Origin: Streptomyces sp. sk2.1
GTDB lineage: Bacteria > Actinomycetota > Actinomycetes > Streptomycetales > Streptomycetaceae
Length of the DNA stretch: 32,555 bases
Direction: 5' to 3'
Assembly (NCBI RefSeq): GCF_008120935.1
Contig: NZ_RDBO01000016.1
Span: 57,030-89,584, forward strand
Below the pieces are notes generated by a model. The model was not told where the DNA came from. It was given only the letters and a program-made list of their open reading frames with translations, and searched no databases. A program made the translations under genes and the position numbers. How positions within the stretch are numbered: position 1 is the stretch's first letter; the number at the start of each line of letters is the position of its first letter. Below are positions 15,743 through 22,628 of the stretch, in pieces.

Positions 15743-17341
15743 GTGACCATCGGTGACGGAGGGGCGACGGCCGAAGCGGTGCGGGCGGCCGCGGGCCGAC
15801 TGCGCGACGGCGGCGTCGGCCCCCGGCGGGACGCCGTGGTTGAACTGGCCCGGCTCGGCGACGACCATCCGGACCTGCGGCAGGACGTGGCGGAGGCGGT
15901 CTGCGCGTTCGTCCGCGAGCACCCGGCCCGGGACGAACACCCGTCGGACGGCGACAGCGATCCGGCCGGGGCCGAGGTACGACGAGCGGCGCTCGCCATG
16001 CTCGCCGACCGGCTGCGCCCCGTACCGGACGCGACCGGGCAGGACACCGCCCGCTGGGGCGGCATCGCGGTGGACCTGACCGGCGCGGTCGTGGACGGCG
16101 TCGACTTCACGGACTGCCGGTTCGACCGGGCGGCCTTCGCCGACTGCCTGTTCCGCGGCACGACCACGTTCGAGGGCACGCGTTGGGCGGGCGACGCGCT
16201 CTTCCCGCGCGCGGTGTTCTCCTGCGATGCCCGGTTCACCGGCGCCCGGTTCGACGGGGATGCCGTATTCGGCCGGGCCCGGTTCCACGGCCGGGCCCGC
16301 TTCGACGATGCCCGCTTCGACGGGCTCGCCTGGTTCGGCTTCGGCGAGGAGGGCATCTGGGAGGACGAGGACGGGGAGGATCTCGACGACACCTCCCCGG
16401 AGGGACTCGGGCCGACGACCGTGATCCCCTGGAACGAGCCGAACGAGGCCGACCCCCACTGGCCCGACGCGTACCTGATGGGCGAGTACCAGAGCTGGGA
16501 GGAGGGCGGGGACGGAGCGCTGTTCCGCGGTGCCGCGTCGTTCCGCGGCGCGCGCTTCCGGAACGCCGCGTGGTTCTGGAAGGTGCGGTTCGGCGCGGCG
16601 GCGGTGTTCCGCGGCGCGCGCTTCGACTCGCAGGTGTACCTGGACCAGCCGGCCGCCGACCTCACCGACGCCCGCGCCGCGGCCACCGACCGCGAACAGC
16701 GGTGGCCGTTCGGCTGGACGACGGTACCCGCGGACGACGGCCCGGCGCGCCTGACGACCGACGCCGCCGTCGCCCCGTACGCACACCAGTTGGCCGCGGC
16801 CGAGGCGTCCGTACGGCTGGCCGGGCTGCGGATCCTCGACGGTCTCGGCGACGCCCGGCCCGAACTGCGCGCCGAGATCGTCACCACGGTCTGCGCGTAC
16901 CTGCGGACGCCGCTGCCGTTCCCGGTCGGCGCCGCGGACCTCGACGACGGGCAGCGGACCGAACTGGCCGTACGACGGTCGGCCCAGGAACTGCTCACCG
17001 CACGCCTGCGGCCGTCGGACGCCGACCGGTTCTGGCCGGACGCGGAGCTGTCGCTGTCCGGCGCCACGCTGGTCGGCCTCGACCTGAGCGGCTGCCGACT
17101 GGCGTGCGCGGATTTCACGGGCACCCAGTTCCACGGCGCCACGCGGCTCGACGGCGTTCTGTTCACCCGGGGCGCGCTGTTCCGGCTGCCCGACGGCGGC
17201 GGTTCCGCGACGTTCCACGGGCCGGTCCTCCATGACGACGCCGACCTCGGCGAGGAGCACCTCGCCTCGTCCGGGCCGTCCCGTCGGCACACCGCCCGCG
17301 CCACGCTCGAATCGCTGCTCGCGGCCCGCCCCGTGCCGTGA
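15743..17341 (+). CDS. Pentapeptide-repeat protein with two helical-cap/repeat halves
   Basis: The protein has 532 residues and belongs to the pentapeptide-repeat superfamily, which folds as a right-handed square beta-helix. An N-terminal helical segment (ELARLGDDHPDLRQDV, AVCAFVREHP, EVRRAALAMLADRLRP) leads into five-residue repeats with Phe or Leu at the centre (VDFTDCRF, ARFTGARFDG, ARFHGRARFDDARF). After an acidic insert and more repeats (SFRGARFRNAAWFW), the same plan returns in the C-terminal third. There a similar helical segment (GLGDARPELRAEIV, TVCAYLR, LAVRRSAQELLTARLRP) and a shorter run (LVGLDLSGCRLACADF) appear. GTG at 15743 was chosen because GGGAGG lies 5 nt before it, and a TTG at 15713 is the alternative. 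No membrane segment is visible. The molecular role is unknown. Confidence 0.85.
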   Translation: MTIGDGGATAEAVRAAAGRLRDGGVGPRRDAVVELARLGDDHPDLRQDVAEAVCAFVREHPARDEHPSDGDSDPAGAEVRRAALAMLADRLRPVPDATGQDTARWGGIAVDLTGAVVDGVDFTDCRFDRAAFADCLFRGTTTFEGTRWAGDALFPRAVFSCDARFTGARFDGDAVFGRARFHGRARFDDARFDGLAWFGFGEEGIWEDEDGEDLDDTSPEGLGPTTVIPWNEPNEADPHWPDAYLMGEYQSWEEGGDGALFRGAASFRGARFRNAAWFWKVRFGAAAVFRGARFDSQVYLDQPAADLTDARAAATDREQRWPFGWTTVPADDGPARLTTDAAVAPYAHQLAAAEASVRLAGLRILDGLGDARPELRAEIVTTVCAYLRTPLPFPVGAADLDDGQRTELAVRRSAQELLTARLRPSDADRFWPDAELSLSGATLVGLDLSGCRLACADFTGTQFHGATRLDGVLFTRGALFRLPDGGGSATFHGPVLHDDADLGEEHLASSGPSRRHTARATLESLLAARPVP

Positions 17342-17512
17342 CCGCACCGCCGATCCGGCGCCGTACCAGCCCGTGACCTCGTACTTCCCACGGCCCCGTC
17401 ATGCGCCTTTCTCCCGGCCCGCTCCCCCGACCGGGCCCGGCCCGCGTATCGGCTCCCCGTTCCTCCCCGCTCCCTCGGCGGAGCAGTTGTCGGCCTCCGG
17501 GGAGCGTCCGAG

Positions 17513-18031
17513 TCAGCGCCCGATGATCCGGTGCCATTTGATCTCGCCTTCGTGCCACTCGCCGGTGGGTGCGAGCCCGGCGGCGGTGGCGACGGCGGCG
17601 GATGCCCGGTGTTCGGGGTGGATGTGGGCGATGACGGTGTGCACCCGCTGCCCGCCGAGCCAGTCGACGAGGCCCCGGGCCGCTTCGGTGGCGATGCCTC
17701 TTCCCTGCCACGGGGTTCCCACCACCCAGGCGATCTCGGCGACGGGCCCGTGGTCGGACGGGCCGACCGTCGCCTGGACGGTGCCCGTCAGGCCGGACGT
17801 GTCACGGAGGCGGATCACCCAGTTCAACCAGGAGACGGCCGGGTCGGGAGAGCCCGCGGTCATGCGCCGATAGCGCGAGCGCAGGGCCTGCGGGGTGTCG
17901 GGAGTGCCGCCGATGAAGGTGTGCAGGGCCGGGTCGGACAGCACGTCGGCCATCTCCTCGGCATGCGCGACGCGCAGCGGCAGCAGGTCCAGCCGTCCGG
18001 TGCCGATGATCCGGGCTTCGAGGGCACTCAT
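17513..18031 (-). CDS. GNAT family N-acetyltransferase
   Basis: This is a 172-residue acetyl-CoA-dependent N-acetyltransferase of the GNAT fold, RimJ/RimL-like subgroup. It begins TGRLDLLPLRVAHAEEM (the usual strand-helix opening). The acetyl-CoA pyrophosphate loop is seen in VVGTPWQGRGIATEAARGLVDWL (an R/Q-x-x-G-x-G/A type motif). A C-terminal AVATAAGLAPTGEWHEGEIKW resembles the R-GF-E ending of the subgroup. The substrate amine is not predictable. The ATG at 18031 has GAGGAGG 7 nt upstream. It overlaps the stop codon of a short upstream ORF in an ATGA configuration, which indicates translational coupling. It is convergent with the pentapeptide-repeat gene, 171 bases away. Confidence 0.88.
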   Translation of the reverse strand: MSALEARIIGTGRLDLLPLRVAHAEEMADVLSDPALHTFIGGTPDTPQALRSRYRRMTAGSPDPAVSWLNWVIRLRDTSGLTGTVQATVGPSDHGPVAEIAWVVGTPWQGRGIATEAARGLVDWLGGQRVHTVIAHIHPEHRASAAVATAAGLAPTGEWHEGEIKWHRIIGR

Positions 18032-18252
18032 GCCGCGGCCTCCTCGGGGCGTCCGACGAGCCGGCCGCGTCCGCGGCGTGCTCCGGTGCGGCCGGCGGGG
18101 CGGGGCGCGTTCGTGGCCTTCCGGAAGTCCGGGGCGCCGTCGCCGACCGCGAGGGCCGGGACGTGCGCGCCCCGGCGGGCAGCCTCGCGCACGATCCCGT
18201 CGACCGGGGAACCGGTCCCGGTGGTGCCGTTGCCGGTGGTCGTGTCGAGCAC
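18028..18252 (-). CDS. Small ORF, resembles a truncated redoxin N-terminus, coupled to the GNAT gene
   Basis: This is a 74-residue ORF with a GTG start at 18252 and GAAAGG 7 nt upstream. Residues 22-43 read like the helix and first strand of peroxiredoxin/AhpC-type proteins (REAARRGAHVPALAVGDGAPDF). Such proteins normally continue TLPDA and on to the catalytic CxxC. Here the sequence instead turns into Arg/Gly/Pro-rich residues and stops. It is therefore either a remnant of a lost redoxin gene or a leader peptide. The stop overlaps the ATG of the acetyltransferase (ATGA), and a TTGGCG-N17-TACCTT promoter sits ahead of it, so it is probably transcribed and translated. The redoxin assignment rests on a short match by eye. 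Confidence 0.5.
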   Translation of the reverse strand: MLDTTTGNGTTGTGSPVDGIVREAARRGAHVPALAVGDGAPDFRKATNAPRPAGRTGARRGRGRLVGRPEEAAA

Positions 18253-18319
18253 GGATGAGCCTTTCCGGCCCGCGCTGCGCACACGGGCCCACTGCGGTGG
18301 CCGTCGAAGGATCACTGGG

Positions 18320-18348
18320 AAGGTACGCCCTTCGCGCCCCGCCGCCAA
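18320..18348 (-). promoter_or_regulatory. Probable promoter of the small ORF/GNAT operon
   Basis: On the minus strand TTGGCG (18343-18348) and TACCTT (18320-18325) are exactly 17 bases apart, a good vegetative-type promoter. Transcription would start near 18313, leaving a leader of about 60 bases before the GTG at 18252. Confidence 0.5.
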
Positions 18349-18468
18349 AGGCCGGTGCGCAGGTCCGGGGTATCGCTCGCGCGTCCGGCACCGGGTGCGC
18401 GACCGACCCGTTCGGCATCGCGCGTCGCGACGAACCGGTGCGGGATCGGCGCGGCTCCGTGCCGAAGT

Positions 18469-18485
18469 GCCGGGCAGTGCCCGGC
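18469..18485 (-). terminator. Small hairpin directly after the MBL-fold gene
   Basis: GCCGGGC and GCCCGGC pair perfectly around the loop AGT, two bases past the stop of the MBL-fold hydrolase gene. It is short and lacks a U-run, so it is only a candidate terminator. Confidence 0.35.
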
Positions 18486-18487
18486 GG

Positions 18488-19261
18488 TCAGGTCCGGTCG
18501 ACGGGTTCGGGGTCGTGCGAGTTGACCAGGCGCACCGAACTCTCGCCCGCGAGCTCCGCCAGCAGTCGTCGTGTGTGGAGTCCGGCGGTCGCGTCGTGCT
18601 GCACGGAGGCGGCGAACGCCTCGACCGCGGGCGGTGCGGTGCGGGTGAGCTGCGCGTGGTGGTGGATCGCGTCGCCGATGTGCAGGAGTTCCTGGCCCCG
18701 GGACACGTCGTCGACGAGCACACCGACGTGTCCCGGCGAGTGGCCGGGCAGCGCGACCAGCCGGATGGACTCCGGGAGGCCGTCGAGCGTCCAGGACCCC
18801 TGCCCCCGCCAAGGAGCCGCCGGGACGGGTGCGGGGGCCCACACCACTCCGTGCGCCCACTGCGCGGGCATGACGCGCCCGTCGTCCTCCTCCACGGCGG
18901 ACCGGCACTCGCTCGTGGCGTGGACCCGGGCCGACGGGAAGTCGGCGAGGCCGCCGACGTGGTCGCGGTGGTGGTGGGTCACGATCACGTCCGAGACGTC
19001 CCGCGGGTCCAGCCCCAGCGAGACGACACGGGCCATCAGCGTCTCGTCGGGATCGAGTGCCGGGCGGACCTGTTCGATCCAGTCCTTCCCCAGGCGGGGT
19101 CCGGGGGACTCGATGTCCTTGTGCCCGATCCCCGTGTCGACGGCGACGAGCCGGTCCTCCAGCTCGATCAGGAGGCATCTGCAGATGAAGTGGGGCGCCC
19201 CGAAGACGGCTTCCCCGCCGGGGACGTCGAGGGTTCCGCAATTGAGCTCATGGATTCGCAT
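18488..19261 (-). CDS. Metallo-beta-lactamase-fold hydrolase
   Basis: This is a 257-residue hydrolase of the MBL superfamily. The zinc-binding motif HxHxDH is at residues 96-101 (THHHRDHVGG). Further metal ligands are likely in VALPGHSPGHVGVL and in HIGDAIHH, and the opening LLIELEDRLVAVDTGIGHKD is the usual beta-strand and VDTG loop. Overall it resembles N-acyl homoserine lactonase/AttM-like and other quorum-lactonase-like family members, but the substrate cannot be assigned. The ATG at 19261 (MRIHELNCGT) is preferred over one at 19312. No ribosome-binding site precedes it, and a MerR-type promoter places the transcription start at or within a base or two of this ATG, which implies a leaderless mRNA. 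The MerR-family gene is divergent, 51 bases away, and is the probable regulator. Confidence 0.88.
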   Translation of the reverse strand: MRIHELNCGTLDVPGGEAVFGAPHFICRCLLIELEDRLVAVDTGIGHKDIESPGPRLGKDWIEQVRPALDPDETLMARVVSLGLDPRDVSDVIVTHHHRDHVGGLADFPSARVHATSECRSAVEEDDGRVMPAQWAHGVVWAPAPVPAAPWRGQGSWTLDGLPESIRLVALPGHSPGHVGVLVDDVSRGQELLHIGDAIHHHAQLTRTAPPAVEAFAASVQHDATAGLHTRRLLAELAGESSVRLVNSHDPEPVDRT

Positions 19262-19268
19262 GCGGCAG

Positions 19269-19299
19269 ACGGTAGGAGTTCGTGCCGACACGAAGTCAA
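19269..19299 (-). promoter_or_regulatory. MerR-type promoter with 19-bp spacer and operator
   Basis: On the minus strand, TTGACT (19294-19299) and TACCGT (19269-19274) are separated by 19 bases. This over-long spacing is the hallmark of promoters that MerR-family activators untwist. The spacer contains the inverted repeat TTCGTG-CCGA-CACGAA (19279-19294). The predicted start point falls at about 19262, next to the ATG of the MBL-fold gene. The divergent MerR gene begins 14 bases to the right, so the same site could also repress that gene. Confidence 0.75.
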
Positions 19300-19312
19300 C
19301 GATCATGGGCAC

Positions 19313-19699
19313 ATGAGTACCCTGCTACTGCGAATCGGCGAGGCGGCCGAACGGCTCGGAGTCTCCACGCACCTCCTCAGGCACTGGGAGGCCACCGGCG
19401 TGATCACTCCGCTTCGCACCGCGAGCGGCGCCCGGCGCTACGACCCGGAACTGATGGACGCGCTGTCGATCGCGATCAAGTGCCGGCGGGCCGGCATGTC
19501 GCTCGATGCGATCGCACGGCTGCTGAACGGCCGACGGCAGGAGCGCGGACACCTCATCGCCGAACAGCGCGACGCGATCAACCGGCAACGTGCACGACTC
19601 GCACGGACCGCGGCCTTCCTCGACCACGTCCTGGAGTGTTCCCACCCCGTGGTGCGCGAGTGTCCGTCCTGCCGGGACTTCGCGTCGACGGCGTCATGA
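19313..19699 (+). CDS. MerR family transcriptional regulator
   Basis: This is a 128-residue regulator. The N-terminal MerR winged helix is clear (LRIGEAAERLGVSTHLLRHWEATGVI, then RRYDPELMDALSIAIKCRRAGMSLDAI). A helical region follows (QERGHLIAEQRDAINRQRARL), corresponding to the antiparallel coiled coil that dimerises these proteins. The C-terminus carries cysteines at 109, 117 and 120 with a nearby His (ECSHPVVRECPSC), which could bind a metal or sense thiol-reactive molecules, though this is inference. It is divergent from the MBL-fold hydrolase gene and shares a 51-base region with a 19-bp-spacer promoter, so that hydrolase is its likely target. No strong ribosome site precedes the ATG. 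Confidence 0.9.
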   Translation: MSTLLLRIGEAAERLGVSTHLLRHWEATGVITPLRTASGARRYDPELMDALSIAIKCRRAGMSLDAIARLLNGRRQERGHLIAEQRDAINRQRARLARTAAFLDHVLECSHPVVRECPSCRDFASTAS

Positions 19700-19927
19700 C
19701 CCGTGACGGCCGGTGCGCCGCTCGAAGAGGCCGCGGCCTGCCACCTGATCCGGCACGGCAGCGGCCGGACACGGCCTCCCGGCCGGGTGCCCTGACGGGT
19801 TCGTCCGGGGTGCCCGCCATGGTCCCGGCCGACGCCGCGAGCCGGGGTCGGGAACCGGTCAAATGCCGAGCTCAGCAGGTGAGTCGCGCTTTTCTCCCCC
19901 GTCCTCCCCTGACGTATCGTCCTTCGC

Positions 19928-21817
19928 ATGAACCTTCTGAGCCCGGACGATCCGCGTGCGATAGGCCCCTATCGGCTTCTCGGAGTACTCGGGGAAGGGG
20001 GCATGGGCCGGGTGTACCTCGCGCGGTCCGAAGGAGGGCGGACCGTCGCCGTGAAGGTCGTGCGGGCCGAGTTCGCCGGGCAGGACGACTTCCGGCAGCG
20101 GTTCGCACGGGAGGTCGACGCAGCGCGGCGCGTGGGCGGTGACTGGACCGCGCCGGTCCTGGACTTCGACACGGGTGCCGAGACCCCCTGGGTCGCCACG
20201 GGCTACGTACCGGGCCCCGACCTCCAGACCGTCGTCATCGACGACTACGGCCCGCTGCCCGAGCACTCGCTGCGCGTCCTCGCGAACCGGCTCGCGCTCG
20301 CTCTGGAGGCCGTCCACGACGCCGGTATCGTGCACCGGGACCTGAAGCCGTCCAACGTCCTCGTCGCCGTCGACGGCCCCCGCGTCATCGACTTCGGCAT
20401 CGCCCGCGCCCTGCACGCCGTTTCCGGCGACGGCTTCCGCACCGGTACCGGCGCCGTCATCGGCTCGCCCGGCTTCATGTCGCCCGAGCAGGTGCGCGGG
20501 CTCGGAGTCGGTCCGCAGAGCGATGTGTTCAGCCTGGGCACCGTCCTCGCGTACGCGGCGACCGGGCGGCCCCCGTTCGGCAGCCACTCCATCGGGCTGC
20601 ACGCGCAGCTGTTCCGGGTGGCCGAGGAGGAACCGGACCTGGAGGGTGTGCCGGAGGGCGTGCTCGGGCTCGTACGCCAGTGTCTGGAGAAGGATCCCGG
20701 GAAACGGCCCACGCCCGTGGAGCTCGTGGCCCGCACCACCGCCGCCGGGCAGGCGCGGCCGTGGCTGCCGGGAGAGCTGCTCGAACAACTGGGGCGACGT
20801 GCGGCACAGTTACTGGATCTGGACCCGCAGGGGCGTACGCCGGGGGTGTCCGCGGGCGAGCGGCCGGACGTACCGGCAAAGGTCCCGCCGGACGCACGGG
20901 TGGGCACCCGGCGGGACACCCCGGTGGACGCGCACGAGGAGGTGCGGCCCGACGTGCCGGGGAGCGTCCCGGCTTCCGGCGGCCTCCCGGCACGGCCGAG
21001 TCCCCCGCCCGGGCGGTCGCGATCGAAGCGGGCCGGGTTCATCGGTGCCGTCGTCGGGGTGCTGGTCCTCTCCGTCGGTGTGCCGATCGCGGTGAACTCC
21101 CGGGGCGGCGACGACTCGGCCTCCGGCGGGAGCGGCGGCCCGGCGGCGGTGAGCGTGCCGAAGGACTTCCTCGGGGCGTGGGAGGGCGTGCCGTTGAGCG
21201 ACACGCGCGTACGCGTCGAGTTCAAGAAGGACGAACAGCAGCGCACGGTCGCCCGGTCCTTCTTCCTGACCGGCACGTCGCTCTGCGTGGTGAACAAGGA
21301 GCCGAAGAAGGCGTCCGGGGAGTCGGTCTCCCTGGGCGAGGCCCGCAACGAGAACGCCTTCGGCGGCGGCACGTGCGCGTTTTTGCCGTCGTACACCCTG
21401 AGGGCCCGCAAGGACGGCAATCTTGATTTCGCCACCGACGACGGCCGGTACAAGGCCGTCCTCTTCAGGGCCGGGGCGGGCAGGGCGCCCGTGCCCGAGA
21501 AGTACGTGGGGCAGTGGGTGCCCAGGGGCGAGGGGGGAAATCCGACGGCCCAGGTCACCATCGAGCAGGCGAAGACCGGGGATTTCTTCGTCCGGGGCTG
21601 GGACGACTCCCCCGGCAGGCACTGCGTCTGGAAGGAGGTCCTGGTGTTCGTGAACGACACCGGCCTCGTCTCCAGGCCGGTCTACCGGCGCGGTTCGGTG
21701 AATCCCTGCGGCATCGCTCCCACCGGCGCCCGCGGGTACTCCCTCTCCGACTCCGGTGTCCTGGCCATGGGACATGCGGCGCAGAAGCTGGAGTTCGTCC
21801 GCAAGCCCGGCACGTGA
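19928..21817 (+). CDS. Transmembrane Ser/Thr protein kinase (PknB-like, Hanks type)
   Basis: This is a 629-residue membrane kinase. The cytosolic kinase domain covers residues 14-270. It has the ATP loop GEGGMGRVY (22-30), Lys43 in AVKVV, the catalytic loop HRDLKPSN (136-143), DFG at 155-157 and the P+1 region GSPGFMSPEQ. A Pro-rich linker of about 95 residues leads to a single membrane helix near 369-389 (GFIGAVVGVLVLSVGVPIAV). The remaining 240 residues are extracytoplasmic and contain four or more cysteines, but no PASTA repeats that I can see. They appear to form an unassigned sensor region with two similar sub-segments (FLGAWEGVPL and YVGQWVPRGE, each leading into a strand-rich stretch). 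The ATG at 19928 lacks a clear ribosome site, so leaderless expression is possible. A two-component operon begins 127 bases downstream on the same strand. Confidence 0.93.
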   Translation: MNLLSPDDPRAIGPYRLLGVLGEGGMGRVYLARSEGGRTVAVKVVRAEFAGQDDFRQRFAREVDAARRVGGDWTAPVLDFDTGAETPWVATGYVPGPDLQTVVIDDYGPLPEHSLRVLANRLALALEAVHDAGIVHRDLKPSNVLVAVDGPRVIDFGIARALHAVSGDGFRTGTGAVIGSPGFMSPEQVRGLGVGPQSDVFSLGTVLAYAATGRPPFGSHSIGLHAQLFRVAEEEPDLEGVPEGVLGLVRQCLEKDPGKRPTPVELVARTTAAGQARPWLPGELLEQLGRRAAQLLDLDPQGRTPGVSAGERPDVPAKVPPDARVGTRRDTPVDAHEEVRPDVPGSVPASGGLPARPSPPPGRSRSKRAGFIGAVVGVLVLSVGVPIAVNSRGGDDSASGGSGGPAAVSVPKDFLGAWEGVPLSDTRVRVEFKKDEQQRTVARSFFLTGTSLCVVNKEPKKASGESVSLGEARNENAFGGGTCAFLPSYTLRARKDGNLDFATDDGRYKAVLFRAGAGRAPVPEKYVGQWVPRGEGGNPTAQVTIEQAKTGDFFVRGWDDSPGRHCVWKEVLVFVNDTGLVSRPVYRRGSVNPCGIAPTGARGYSLSDSGVLAMGHAAQKLEFVRKPGT

Positions 21818-21944
21818 CGCGTGCGTACGGCCGTGCCCCGGGCAACCGTGGACGCGGTCGTCCGCTCTTCGATTCCGTCCCGGCGTCCGATCGCCGGATG
21901 CCTGACGACCTGACCGTTTCCCACACGATCCCGGAGACACCGCC

Positions 21945-22628
21945 ATGCCACGCGTCCTCCTCGTCGAAGACGACCCCTCCGTGCGCGAGGGCATCGATCT
22001 CGGACTGCGCCGACGCGGGCACGAGGTCCTCGCCGTCGCGACCGGCGAGGCCGGTCTGGAGGCGATGGGCTCCTTCCGCCCCGACCTCCTGCTGCTCGAC
22101 CTGATGCTCCCCGCCATGAGCGGCGTCCAGTTGTGCTGCCGGGTGCGCGAGACCAGCCAGTTGCCGATCGTCATGCTGACCGCGCGCGGCGACGACGTCG
22201 ACATCGTCGTCGGCCTGGACGCGGGGGCGGACGACTACATCGTCAAGCCCGCCCGTGCCGAGATCATCGAGGCCCGAATACGTGCCGTGCTGCGTCGTGT
22301 CGAGGGCCCGGTCGGGGCGGGGACCGCCGTCGAGCACCATGGTGAGCTCGACATCGACCGCGCCGGTCACACCATCCTCAAGTCGGGCGCCCCGGTCGCC
22401 CTCGCGCCCTCCGAGCTGAAGCTGTTGCTGCACCTGTCCGCGGCGCCGGAACAGGTCTTCAGCCGGCAGCGGCTCCTGGAGGAGATCTGGGAGCACAGCT
22501 ACCACAGTGACGTCCGCCTGGTGGACGCCTGTGTGCGCCGGCTGCGTGCCAAGATCGAGGATCCGTCCCGCGACCCCCGGTACGTCCAGACCCTGCGGGG
22601 CTTCGGCTACCGCTTCGGCCCGCTGTGA
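21945..22628 (+). CDS. OmpR-family response regulator
   Basis: This is a 227-residue response regulator. The receiver domain (1-118) has the acidic cluster Glu8-Asp9-Asp10, the phospho-acceptor Asp52 in LLLLDLMLP, Thr79 in MLTAR and Lys101 in DDYIVKP. The C-terminal OmpR/PhoB winged helix (about 128-226) has LAPSELKLLLHL, RLVDACVRRLRAKIE and the final RGFGYRFGPL. The sequence resembles the AfsQ1/CseB group of actinomycete regulators, which respond to envelope or nitrogen signals, but I would not name it. CGGAGAC precedes the ATG. Its stop overlaps the GTG start of the sensor kinase gene (GTGA), so the pair is translationally coupled. Confidence 0.93.
   Translation: MPRVLLVEDDPSVREGIDLGLRRRGHEVLAVATGEAGLEAMGSFRPDLLLLDLMLPAMSGVQLCCRVRETSQLPIVMLTARGDDVDIVVGLDAGADDYIVKPARAEIIEARIRAVLRRVEGPVGAGTAVEHHGELDIDRAGHTILKSGAPVALAPSELKLLLHLSAAPEQVFSRQRLLEEIWEHSYHSDVRLVDACVRRLRAKIEDPSRDPRYVQTLRGFGYRFGPL

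Noticed and set aside
13993..15756. A 587-codon plus-strand frame across the PIG-L gene and its flanks
   Set aside because: It is antisense to a clear PIG-L deacetylase, and the extra part lies in sequence with no recognisable protein.
18032..18418. A long N-terminal extension of the GNAT protein
   Set aside because: The extra residues are Arg/Pro/Gly-rich. The ATG at 18031 has a strong ribosome site and matches the usual start of the family.
19262..19312. Upstream ATG for the MBL-fold gene at 19312
   Set aside because: It lies upstream of the predicted MerR-type promoter, and the 17 added residues do not resemble the family.
19700..19927. A small gene or RNA between the MerR gene and the Ser/Thr kinase
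   Set aside because: No credible reading frame, tRNA-like fold or strong hairpin was seen in the 228 bases.
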